A DNA stretch of 10,912 nt from JAFDXJ01 sp038257845 (lineage in GTDB: Bacteria > Bacteroidota > Bacteroidia > Chitinophagales > Chitinophagaceae). The translations under genes were made by a program, and so were the position numbers. The DNA is taken from contig JBBSQL010000068.1 in NCBI GenBank assembly GCA_038257845.1, positions 1 through 10,912 on the forward strand. Direction: 5' to 3'. The notes beneath the pieces were generated by a model. It was not told the DNA's origin. It saw only the letters and a list, made by a program, of their open reading frames with translations, and searched no databases. Shown piece by piece: positions 5,166 to 10,912 of this stretch (the stretch's first letter is position 1; each line of letters starts with the position of its first letter).

Positions 5166-5918
5166 CTACATCACTTCATAATCCCCTTTATTATCAATCG
5201 TAATACAGGGGAGCTTTTTGTTTTTATCAAAATAATCAAAGGCAGCTTTTAATTCCTTTGAAAAAGTTTGCAGGTAAGGATAATTTTTGGTGGCCGTTGT
5301 AAAATATTCAACGCTTCCCGGGTTATCATATTTAATGGGAAAAATATGAACCGGAATAAAATCCTGTCCGTTATTTTTTGCCATGGTGGCTAAAATATAA
5401 ATTTCTTCGATCTGCGGATCAAGCATAGGAATGCAGCCTACAGTCACGCAACTTCCATGAATATAAATACCGCCACCCAACCTGTTTGGATCACCCAAAA
5501 CCTTATCGGATTCATTTGGGTAATTGATGCCCAATGCTAAATGGTATTCACTGTTTGGATTAAAGCGATTGATGTAATAAAATCCTTCCGGCACCTGGAA
5601 ATCACCTTCCATTCTCTTCGGTCCGATGCTGCCCGCCAGTGCACAAATTTTGTATGTTTTGAATAATGAAAAAGTATCAACGCCTTTGCTTTTTACCCAC
5701 ACTTCCATTTGCCCGTCATACTTAAACGAACGGATATAAATCTGTGTGGCCGGCCATTGCAGGCCTTTTGCTTCGAATTGTTTTTTCAAAGTATCTTCCT
5801 TCAATTGCATGGCATAAGCAACGCGCGGAAATGAACGCTGGTATTGTACAAATGAATTCTGCGCTTTTGCAAGGGTGGAAGCGCCGAGTAAAAAAATAAG
5901 CATTAAATACTTTTGCAT
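5166..5918 (-). CDS. YafK-type murein L,D-transpeptidase family protein
   Basis: The 250-residue product has a signal peptide (MQKYLMLIFLLGASTLAKAQ) and a YkuD-fold catalytic domain (about 57-195). The signature HGxx(3)xGC appears as IYIHGSCVTVGCIPM with H154 and the catalytic cysteine C162, preceded by KRMEGDFQVPEGFYYI, where such proteins carry 'K.rEGD.qtPEG.Y.i'. This 'EGD..vPEG' form is characteristic of the YafK branch. L,D-transpeptidases make 3-3 crosslinks in peptidoglycan; E. coli YafK (DpaA) instead releases the Lpp lipoprotein from the wall. The exact reaction here cannot be read from sequence. It acts in the periplasm. It follows tgt on the same strand after 143 bases, with a weak -7-like box (TAATTTCG, 5924-5931) before the ATG. 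Confidence 0.87.
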   Translation of the reverse strand: MQKYLMLIFLLGASTLAKAQNSFVQYQRSFPRVAYAMQLKEDTLKKQFEAKGLQWPATQIYIRSFKYDGQMEVWVKSKGVDTFSLFKTYKICALAGSIGPKRMEGDFQVPEGFYYINRFNPNSEYHLALGINYPNESDKVLGDPNRLGGGIYIHGSCVTVGCIPMLDPQIEEIYILATMAKNNGQDFIPVHIFPIKYDNPGSVEYFTTATKNYPYLQTFSKELKAAFDYFDKNKKLPCITIDNKGDYEVM

Positions 5919-6017
5919 AGCTGCGAAATTAAATCAATATAGTTTGAAGAAAGAATTGTATTGGTTAAAAAATTATCAACGTTGCTGGTAAAACGATTTT
6001 TTCTGAAAGATATTGAA

Positions 6018-6043
6018 CAATGAAAAAATTTTACATTTCATTG
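6018..6043 (-). terminator. Weak hairpin downstream of tgt
   Basis: CAATGAAA (6018-6025) and TTTCATTG (6036-6043) are perfect eight-base arms around a ten-base AT-rich loop, 19 bases beyond the tgt stop on the minus strand. There is no run of T after it and the stem is AT-rich, so termination would be inefficient at best. Confidence 0.25.
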
Positions 6044-6061
6044 CATAAGAAAGTATAGCTT

Positions 6062-7207
6062 TTATAAACGTCTTTTAAACACTGGCAGCATTTCATTTTT
6101 CCAGGAAGAGAAATTATTTTCTATTATCTGCTTCCGCACTTCTTTCATGAGCCATTGATAAAAGCAGAGGTTTTGCATACTCGCGATCTGCAATGCCAGT
6201 AATTCTTTTGCCACAAATAAATGTCGCAGGTATGCTTTTGAATAATAATTACTGAAGTGATTCTGCAAAGAATCATCAATTGGAGAAAAATCTTTTTCCC
6301 ATTTTTTATTTTTGATATTGATCACGCCCTGCGTAGTGAATAACATTCCATTCCGGCCATTGCGCGTGGGCATCACGCAATCAAACATATCTATACCGAG
6401 ACTAATACATTCCAGCAAATTCCAGGGATTGCCTACGCCCATTAAATAGCGCGGTTTTTCCACGGGCAAATTTTCACAACAGAGCGCTGTGAATTCATAC
6501 ATCATTTCTTCGGGTTCTCCTACGCTTAGTCCGCCGATGGCATTTCCCACCGCATCTTGTTGAGCAATATATTCACAGGAAATTTTGCGCAGGTCTGCAA
6601 ACATGCCGCCCTGCACTATGGGAAATAAATTTTGAACAGTGTCATATTTATTTTGCGTTTCTGCAAAACGCACAAAACACCTGTCTAACCAGCGATGCGT
6701 GAGTTCCATACTTTTTTGGGTTGCCAGGTATTCAGATGGATAAGGCGTGCATTCGTCAAATGCCATGATGATATCTGCGCCAATACTTCGCTGAATATCC
6801 ATCACATTTTCCGGGGTAAATAAATGCCGGCTTCCATCAATATGCGACTGAAACCAAACGCCCTCCTCTTTTATTTTCCTGCTCTTTGCTAATGAAAAAA
6901 CCTGGTAACCGCCACTGTCCGTGAGTATGGGCCTGTGCCAGTTCATGAATTGGTGCAAGCCACCGGCTGCTTCCAGGATTTCAGTGCCAGGCCTTAGAAA
7001 TAAATGATAGGTATTACCGAGAATGATCGGCGCATTGATTTCTTCATACAATTGTTTTTGCGGAATCGCCTTTACAGATCCGACTGTACCAACGGGCATA
7101 AAAACAGGTGTCATAATTTCACCATTACTGGTTGAAATTTTCCCCGCCCGCGCTTTCGTGGAAGGGCAGGAATTTTGTATGTCAAATGCAAGTTTGTCCA
7201 TGGCCAT
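6062..7207 (-). CDS. tgt: tRNA-guanine(34) transglycosylase without the zinc-binding residues
   Basis: Tgt swaps guanine for preQ1 at wobble position 34 of GUN-anticodon tRNAs, the key step of queuosine synthesis. The 381-residue protein is full length (E. coli about 375). Visible motifs: TDSGGYQVFSL with D97, the preQ1-pocket residues FDEC with D151 and C153, GNAIGGLSVGE (221-231), and the nucleophile D276 in DMFDCVMPTRNGRNG with R282 and R285. The C-terminal zinc site of the family (CxCxxC plus a later His) is gone: aligned on SKAYLRHL and NLCFY, the positions hold L314, N316, S319 and Q345. Start is the ATG at 7207; a second ATG two codons later would fit equally well. A -7 box lies 16 bases upstream. 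The gene is divergent from the glycosyltransferase. Confidence 0.96.
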   Translation of the reverse strand: MAMDKLAFDIQNSCPSTKARAGKISTSNGEIMTPVFMPVGTVGSVKAIPQKQLYEEINAPIILGNTYHLFLRPGTEILEAAGGLHQFMNWHRPILTDSGGYQVFSLAKSRKIKEEGVWFQSHIDGSRHLFTPENVMDIQRSIGADIIMAFDECTPYPSEYLATQKSMELTHRWLDRCFVRFAETQNKYDTVQNLFPIVQGGMFADLRKISCEYIAQQDAVGNAIGGLSVGEPEEMMYEFTALCCENLPVEKPRYLMGVGNPWNLLECISLGIDMFDCVMPTRNGRNGMLFTTQGVINIKNKKWEKDFSPIDDSLQNHFSNYYSKAYLRHLFVAKELLALQIASMQNLCFYQWLMKEVRKQIIENNFSSWKNEMLPVFKRRL

Positions 7208-7223
7208 TCATATCAATAACCCG

Positions 7224-7231
7224 CAAATATA
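7224..7231 (-). promoter_or_regulatory. -7 promoter box of tgt
   Basis: On the minus strand the bases read TATATTTG followed by CGGG, an exact TAnnTTTG match ending 16 bases before the tgt ATG. Transcription would start about ten bases before the ATG. No clear -33 box is seen. Confidence 0.6.
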
Positions 7232-7366
7232 AGGTTTGTGCCTACTGCGTTTCTTACCGACCCTTGTAAAATTTTTCTTTTAATGACTGGCTTATCTTTC
7301 ATTCAACAAAGAATACACATTGTGGATAAACCCCTCCCCGCATCATTTATGTAACAATGCGTTGAT

Positions 7367-7374
7367 TATTTTTG
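7367..7374 (+). promoter_or_regulatory. -7 promoter box of the glycosyltransferase-rsmG pair
   Basis: TATTTTTG is an exact TAnnTTTG match and is followed by CGC and the ATG at 7378, so the transcript would begin at or inside the start codon. It also makes the in-frame TTG at 7372, which is part of the box, an unlikely start. Confidence 0.5.
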
Positions 7375-7377
7375 CGC

Positions 7378-8502
7378 ATGCTTATCCCGCCCTTCACCTG
7401 GACGATTGTATTTTATCTTTTCGCGGCAGTTATATGCATACAAATTTTTTATTACCTATATTTTTTCAGGCGACTTGCATTTTATAAAGCGCCCGAAAAA
7501 AGTGATACGCAGGAATACCCTGTATCCATCATCGTTTGCGGACGTGATGAAGCGGCCAATCTCGCCAAAAATCTTCCGGGTGTTCTAGTCCAGGAATATA
7601 CAACCACGCATGAAGTGATCGTGGTGAATGACAACTCCACGGATGATTCAAAATATATTTTAGAAGAATACCAGCGCACTTTTAAAAATCTCAATCCCAT
7701 TTCACTTACACAGGAAGCGAAGATGATTCCCGGGAAAAAATTTCCTTTATCAATAGGTATCAAATCTTCGAAATACGAAATTGTTTTACTCACGGATGCG
7801 GACTGCATTCCCGCCAGTGAGTTTTGGTTAAAAAAAATGCAGACCGCTTACCGGCCCGGAACGGAGATCGTACTTGGCTATGGCGCGTATCGCAAACAAA
7901 AAGGCATATTAAATAAAGTCATTCGTTTTGAAACATTTTTTAGCGCACTTCAATATTTTTCTTACGCTTTGGCAGGCATTCCATATATGGGCGTGGGAAG
8001 AAATTTAAGCTATCGCAAAGAAATTTTTTATCGTGTCAAAGGTTTTTCTTCACTCAATCATTTACCCGGAGGTGATGATGATTTGTTTATAAATAAAACT
8101 GCAACACGCACCAACACTGCCATCGTTATTGATAAAGATGCGCATACCATCAGCACGCCGGCGAAAACCTGGCAGAGTTGGAGAAAACAAAAAAACAGGC
8201 ATTATACCACGTCAAAATATTATACCGGCAAACATAAAACCTGGCTGGGTTTATTTTCTTTAACGCAAGTAATGATCTATCCTTTACTCGCTGCCAGCAT
8301 TATATTTTATTCCTGGTGGCTGGCGCTTTCCGTGTACGCATTGCGACTCATCATACAAGCCATCATTTTATATAAAACCATGCAGAAGCTGAATGAAAAA
8401 GACCTTTGGCCATTCTTTCTTTTCTATGATATCTGGATGTTTTTTTATTATATATTATTTTTTCCATCACTTTGGAAGAAGCCAAAAAAAACCTGGAATT
8501 AA
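7378..8502 (+). CDS. Membrane-bound family 2 glycosyltransferase
   Basis: The 374-residue protein has an N-terminal membrane segment (about 7-29), a GT-A fold domain (about 47-245) and C-terminal membrane segments (about 280-303, 307-324, 335-353). The GT2 pattern is clear: YPVSIIVCGRDEAANLAKNL at the start, D85 in VNDNSTDDS, the metal-binding D130-A-D132 in LLTDADC, and an acidic GGDDDLF (221-227) in the place of the usual 'ED' base motif. QSWRKQKNR (256-264) is at the position of QxxRW but does not match it exactly, so processive polymer synthesis is doubtful. It adds a sugar from a nucleotide donor to an unknown, probably membrane or cell-surface, acceptor. Start: the ATG at 7378. The last stop base overlaps the rsmG ATG (TAATG), so the two are probably translated together. 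Confidence 0.88.
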   Translation: MLIPPFTWTIVFYLFAAVICIQIFYYLYFFRRLAFYKAPEKSDTQEYPVSIIVCGRDEAANLAKNLPGVLVQEYTTTHEVIVVNDNSTDDSKYILEEYQRTFKNLNPISLTQEAKMIPGKKFPLSIGIKSSKYEIVLLTDADCIPASEFWLKKMQTAYRPGTEIVLGYGAYRKQKGILNKVIRFETFFSALQYFSYALAGIPYMGVGRNLSYRKEIFYRVKGFSSLNHLPGGDDDLFINKTATRTNTAIVIDKDAHTISTPAKTWQSWRKQKNRHYTTSKYYTGKHKTWLGLFSLTQVMIYPLLAASIIFYSWWLALSVYALRLIIQAIILYKTMQKLNEKDLWPFFLFYDIWMFFYYILFFPSLWKKPKKTWN

Positions 8503-9128
8503 TGGAAATAATTTTAAAATACTTTTCGGATTTTTCGGAAGAACAAATTTTCCAATTTGAAAAACTGGAAGAATTATATGCTGAATGGAACAGTCAAATA
8601 AATGTGATCTCGCGCAAAGACATTGGCAGCTTATATGACAAACATGTGTTGCATTCCCTCGCCATTGCCGCGGCAATTGATTTCAGGCCGGGTACAAAAG
8701 TCGTTGATATCGGCACAGGTGGCGGCTTTCCGGGAATTCCGCTGGCGATATTTTTTCCGGAAGTTCAATTTACATTAGTGGATAGTATTGCAAAAAAATT
8801 AAAAGTTGTTGCGGCTGTTGCAGAAGGGATCCATTTAAAAAATGTTCAGGTGGTACATGCGCGCGCGGAAACACTTGCAAAGAATTCTTTTGATTTTGCT
8901 GTGTCGCGTGCTGTTGCACCCATTGGTGAATTATGGCATTGGGCAAAACCTTTACTGAAGAAAAAAAATTCGAATGAAATTCCCAATAGCCTGATTTGTT
9001 TGAAAGGTGGCGACTTATCCAAAGAAATTTCGGAAAGTTTATTGAGGCCAAAAAAAATTGATATACAATCTATTTTCCCTTTACCCGTTTTTGAAGAGAA
9101 ATTTATTTTGATCGTTGAAAACAAATAA
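8502..9128 (+). CDS. rsmG: 16S rRNA (guanine(527)-N7)-methyltransferase
   Basis: RsmG (GidB) puts a methyl group on N7 of G527 of 16S rRNA using S-adenosylmethionine. The 208-residue protein is of family length and shows WNSQINVISRKD (29-40), the SAM-binding VVDIGTGGGFPGIPLAI (67-83), the acidic LVDS (92-95), SRAVAPIGEL (135-144) and LKGGDL (167-172). I chose the ATG at 8502 because the family starts with 'MEiI.KYFp.Ls..Q'; an in-frame TTG at 8472 would add ten residues inside the glycosyltransferase reading frame. The ATG overlaps the previous stop by one base, so expression likely depends on the glycosyltransferase promoter. Confidence 0.95.
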   Translation: MEIILKYFSDFSEEQIFQFEKLEELYAEWNSQINVISRKDIGSLYDKHVLHSLAIAAAIDFRPGTKVVDIGTGGGFPGIPLAIFFPEVQFTLVDSIAKKLKVVAAVAEGIHLKNVQVVHARAETLAKNSFDFAVSRAVAPIGELWHWAKPLLKKKNSNEIPNSLICLKGGDLSKEISESLLRPKKIDIQSIFPLPVFEEKFILIVENK

Positions 9129-9175
9129 TAAAATATTCCCATACTTTTTTTATGAAATGCTTTTACAGAAGATAT

Positions 9176-9183
9176 TAGTTTTG
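9176..9183 (+). promoter_or_regulatory. -7 promoter box of the kinase/RapZ-C fusion gene
   Basis: TAGTTTTG matches TAnnTTTG exactly, is followed by C, and ends ten bases before the ATG at 9194. It lies in the 65-base gap after rsmG, so the recycling genes probably have their own promoter with a leader of only a few bases. Confidence 0.5.
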
Positions 9184-9193
9184 CAATAATAAT

Positions 9194-10657
9194 ATGATAC
9201 AAAAAGAAATTTTAGAAGGCATTAAAAACCTGTATGTACAGTATGCGGGGAGACAACCAGAAGCCATTGAAAAATTAGCGCCTGGTGGCGGAGACCGCGA
9301 GTATTACAGGGTTTGGGGAAATGATACGTCCTGTATTGCCACCTTCAATGAAAATAAGAAAGAGAATGAAACTTTTATTAAATTCTCGAATCACTTTCAT
9401 GAAAAAGGCATTCCCGTTCCAAAAATTTTCATTTCAGATGAAACCGGGAAAATGTATCTCCAGGAAGATTTGGGAAATACATCATTGCTGAATGTACTTG
9501 AAAAAGAAGGCTATACAGACCACGTTTTTTCTCTTTATACAAACACTGCAAAATTACTTGCACAATTGCAGGTAAAAGGTCATGAAGGCATGAATTACAA
9601 TGATTGTATTACCGCGAAGGAATTTGGAAAGCAGGCCATTTTAAATGATCTCCTGTATTGTAAATATTATTTTATTGATACCTTAAAAATTCCATACGAT
9701 AAACAAGCCTTGCTGGATGATTTTGAAAATTTCTCCTCTTCACTCACGAATGACAATCAACAATTTTTCATGTTCCGTGATTTTCAAAGCCGCAATGTGA
9801 TGGTAAAAGATGACGCAATTTTCTTCATTGATTTCCAGGGCGGCATGCAGGGACCTTTGCAATATGATATCGCCAGTTTGCTTTGGCAGGCAAAAGCAGC
9901 ATTGCCCGCGAAATGGAAAACACAATTGCTTGAAATTTATATGCAGGAAGTTGAAAAATTAATTCCCGGTAAAATAAAAACAGAGAATTTTCATCTACAA
10001 TTCAATGGGTTTGTGCTCACAAGATTGATACAGGTTTTAGGCGCGTATGGCTTCCGTGGTTTATTTGAAAGGAAAGCGCATTTTTTATCCAGCATTCCTT
10101 TTGCATTAAAGAATATGAAACTCTTCTTAGCTGAAAACGGCCTGGCCAAAGGCTTTCCCGAGTTTTATAAAATTCTGGAACGAATTACTTCCGATAAAAT
10201 CATCAGCACTTTTGTAACACCTGTGGCAAAGCCGGATACAGAATTGCTGGTAGAAATTTCCAGTTTTTCTTATAAGAAAGGCATACCGGAAGATGTTTCA
10301 GGAAATGGTGGAGGATATGTTTTTGATTTCCGTGGCATTTTAAACCCGGGGAGAATTGATATGTATAAAACACTTTCCGGTAAAGACAAACCCGTTATCA
10401 CTTACCTCGAACAGGAAACAAAAATGAATACTTTTTTAAATAGCATTTTTGATATCATTGATATTCATGTAGAAGATTATTTGGCAAGAGGTTTCACACA
10501 TCTGTCCATCAATTTTGGTTGTACCGGCGGACAACATCGCAGTGTATATGCAGCAGAACAAATGAACCGTCATTTAAAAAATAAATATAAAGTGAAGACC
10601 TCACTCAGGCATTTAAATGAACCAGCCTGGGTGACAGAAAAAAGTCCAGCATCATGA
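9194..10657 (+). CDS. AmgK-like amino-sugar kinase fused to a RapZ C-terminal domain
   Basis: The 487-residue protein has two domains. Residues 1-335 are an aminoglycoside phosphotransferase-fold kinase: KLAPGGGDREYYRV (27-40) as nucleotide loop, MYLQEDLG (87-94) as hinge, catalytic R195-D196 with N201 in FRDFQSRNVM, and metal-binding D213 in IDFQGGMQGPLQYDIASLLW. The 'DFQ...GP..YDlaSLL' form is that of AmgK, the anomeric kinase for MurNAc and GlcNAc. Residues about 350-475 are the RapZ C-terminal domain: LLVEISSFSYKKGIP, VFDFRGILNPG, FGCTGGQHRS (441-450) and a final LRHLN. RapZ's N-terminal P-loop kinase domain is absent (no GxxGxGKS anywhere). In enterobacteria the C-domain binds glucosamine-6-phosphate and adapts RNase E to the sRNA GlmZ. 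A MurU-like gene follows 16 bases later, which supports a role in cell-wall sugar recycling; the substrate itself is inferred. Confidence 0.87.
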   Translation: MIQKEILEGIKNLYVQYAGRQPEAIEKLAPGGGDREYYRVWGNDTSCIATFNENKKENETFIKFSNHFHEKGIPVPKIFISDETGKMYLQEDLGNTSLLNVLEKEGYTDHVFSLYTNTAKLLAQLQVKGHEGMNYNDCITAKEFGKQAILNDLLYCKYYFIDTLKIPYDKQALLDDFENFSSSLTNDNQQFFMFRDFQSRNVMVKDDAIFFIDFQGGMQGPLQYDIASLLWQAKAALPAKWKTQLLEIYMQEVEKLIPGKIKTENFHLQFNGFVLTRLIQVLGAYGFRGLFERKAHFLSSIPFALKNMKLFLAENGLAKGFPEFYKILERITSDKIISTFVTPVAKPDTELLVEISSFSYKKGIPEDVSGNGGGYVFDFRGILNPGRIDMYKTLSGKDKPVITYLEQETKMNTFLNSIFDIIDIHVEDYLARGFTHLSINFGCTGGQHRSVYAAEQMNRHLKNKYKVKTSLRHLNEPAWVTEKSPAS

Positions 10658-10661
10658 AAAA

Positions 10662-10669
10662 TATTTTTG
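10662..10669 (+). promoter_or_regulatory. -7 promoter box of the MurU-like gene
   Basis: TATTTTTG, an exact TAnnTTTG match followed by C, lies in the 16-base gap between two co-directional genes and ends four bases before the ATG at 10674. The downstream gene may therefore be transcribed leaderless as well as by read-through. Confidence 0.45.
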
Positions 10670-10673
10670 CAAT

Positions 10674-10912
10674 ATGAAAGCGATGTTGTTGGCTGCGGGT
10701 TTAGGCACACGCCTGAAACCCTTTACAGATCGGCATCCTAAGGCGCTCACCTTAGTAAATGGAAAAAGTTTACTGCAACGCAATATTGAATACCTGCAGC
10801 AATTTGGGATTGATGAAGTAGTGGTAAATGTGCATCATTTTGCAAAGCAAATTATAGATGAAGTAAAAAATCAAAATGGTTGGGGAAGTAAAATAGAAAT
10901 CAGTGATGAAAC
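10674..10912 (+). CDS. MurU-like sugar-1-phosphate nucleotidyltransferase (3' end outside window)
   Basis: The first 79 residues are present. They start MKAMLLAAGLGTRLKPFTD with the nucleotide-binding GxGxRxxP loop (residues 9-16), the conserved PKAL with K24 in place, GKSLLQRNIEYL, and FGIDEVVVNVHHF. This is the N-terminus of the NTP_transferase family. MurU couples UTP to MurNAc-alpha-1-phosphate to give UDP-MurNAc and starts the same way ('MKAMILAAGKGERMRPLT'). Mannose- or glucose-1-phosphate transferases of the same family cannot be excluded from this part alone. The position directly after an AmgK-like kinase is what favours MurU. Confidence 0.82.
   Translation, partial: MKAMLLAAGLGTRLKPFTDRHPKALTLVNGKSLLQRNIEYLQQFGIDEVVVNVHHFAKQIIDEVKNQNGWGSKIEISDE

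Noticed and set aside
7023..7232. + strand frame opposite the start of tgt
   Set aside because: Antisense to the conserved N-terminal part of tgt with no features of its own.
8770..9202. Two overlapping minus strand frames inside rsmG
   Set aside because: Both are antisense to a clear rsmG and contain no motif; they are by-products of its codon usage.

Overview
The window looks like chromosomal DNA of a Bacteroidota bacterium, most likely close to Chitinophagaceae. The support is low GC, no Shine-Dalgarno sequences at the clear start codons, and repeated TAnnTTTG boxes (the Bacteroidetes -7 promoter element) just upstream of genes. The proteins also look lineage-typical: a short HPF/RaiA protein, a YafK-type L,D-transpeptidase, and an AmgK-like kinase fused to a RapZ C-terminal domain.

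The left part (1 to about 4,700) is an accessory block. It opens with the 3' end of a lipid A phosphoethanolamine transferase-like gene. Six unrelated single genes follow, all on the + strand and not packed as an operon: an anchored protein of unknown function, a YbjQ-family protein, a CPBP membrane protease, a VanZ-like/GNAT fusion, a secreted protein of unknown function, and an MNT nucleotidyltransferase (MntA-like antitoxin). The last is followed by the wreck of its HepT partner. Three of the spacers share a repeat (891-985, 2333-2427, 4096-4147) built around a hairpin with an invariant TTGT loop. In the first two copies the repeat also carries a Bacteroidetes-type promoter at its 3' end. 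One-gene-per-spacer layout, uniform orientation and repeated spacers resemble a cassette array. No integrase or transposase is visible.

A perfect hairpin at 4705-4728 followed by T-rich sequence marks the change to a housekeeping part (about 4,850 to the end). This holds hpf/raiA (+), a YafK-like L,D-transpeptidase and tgt (both -), and then, divergently, a family 2 glycosyltransferase overlapping rsmG by one base, an AmgK-like kinase/RapZ-C fusion, and a MurU-like nucleotidyltransferase cut by the right edge.

The last two genes match the AmgK-MurU order of the anomeric kinase/uridylyltransferase route of peptidoglycan sugar recycling. The RapZ-C domain is the part of RapZ known to sense glucosamine-6-phosphate, so the fusion suggests an amino-sugar sensor built into the recycling kinase. 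The Tgt lacks all four residues that bind structural zinc in well-studied bacterial Tgt. Several genes have the -7 box so close to the ATG that leaderless or near-leaderless transcripts are likely.
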